64,000 bases of DNA from Ursus arctos (Eukaryota; Chordata; Mammalia; Carnivora; Ursidae), in NCBI RefSeq assembly GCF_023065955.2, contig NW_026623056.1, positions 83,017,256 to 83,081,255 of the forward strand. The letters run 5' to 3'. The notes beneath the pieces are model-generated. The model worked only from the letters and a program-made list of their open reading frames with translations, did no database searches and had not been told where the DNA came from. The position numbers and the translations under genes were made by a program. Shown one piece after another: positions 63,796 to 64,000 of this stretch. How positions within the stretch are numbered: the first letter of the stretch is position 1; each line of letters starts with the position of its first letter.

Positions 63796-64000
63796 GATCA
63801 CGTTCGTACAGATACATAGATGTAAATATCAAGAGAATCTGTTAAAATGCAAGTGATTGCCTTGGTCTTAGGACGTGGCAGAGGGCAGTGGACAGTTGAG
63901 GAATTGCTGTTCATGGTGAGCTTTCCAAACCTATCCGACTCTCTAAGTTCTGTGGAGTTATGACTTTGATCTAAAAAACTAAATTAAAACCGTTTTGAAC
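63796..64000. other. Unique sequence, no feature supported
   Basis: No repeat or gene recognised up to the window edge. Confidence 0.4.

Overview
This window is intergenic or deep-intronic DNA from a mammal, most likely a bear or another arctoid carnivore. The evidence is about thirty tRNA-derived Carnivora SINEs (CAN-SINE/SINEC type). Many belong to a young variant with the head GGTGGCACAGCGGTTAAG and the phrase CTCAGGGCGTGATCCCGGC, which I associate with Ursidae; that attribution is memory-based inference. I found no protein-coding gene, rRNA, tRNA gene or CRISPR array. The longest open frame (238 codons, 20847-21563) lies in GC-rich, low-complexity sequence and I do not regard it as a gene.

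Layout. 1-6.1 kb: sparse old repeats (MIR, L1 and hAT pieces) and three SINEs. 6.26-7.9 kb: an old solo LTR-like element followed by a very regular minisatellite of 33 units of exactly 31 bp, in which 31 units carry the CCAAT-box sequence ACCAATCAG. 8-13.9 kb: mostly unique sequence, including a candidate conserved regulatory block at 10.1-11.3 kb. 14-19.9 kb: SINEs, L2, MIR and L1 fragments. 19.9-21.4 kb: a second candidate regulatory block running into a CpG-enriched stretch. 21.6-33.2 kb: L2, MIR, L1, MaLR LTRs, Tigger-like and hAT elements, with several SINEs nested inside L1. 33-46 kb: more L1, L2, MIR and SINEs. 46-56 kb: GC-rich unique sequence, three ERVL-type LTRs, HAL1/L1M pieces, and a MER20 split by an L1. 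56-59 kb: mostly unique sequence with a homeobox-site-rich block at 57.1-57.5 kb. 59-64 kb: MER5A, a long HAL1/L1M ORF1-region remnant cut by two SINEs, and L1 3' ends.

There are no genes acting together here. The picture is a gene-poor region with islands of unique sequence that look like distal regulatory elements, overlaid by successive waves of transposons. Many target-site duplications (TSDs) can be read directly and give relative ages: MIR, L2 and hAT first, then L1M, HAL1 and MaLR, then carnivore L1 and SINEs, with the bear-type SINE last. The most unusual feature is the CCAAT minisatellite: its spacing is about three DNA helical turns, so every potential NF-Y site would lie on the same face of the helix.

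Repeat families were named by recognising consensus phrases, not by a database search, so old-family names are approximate.
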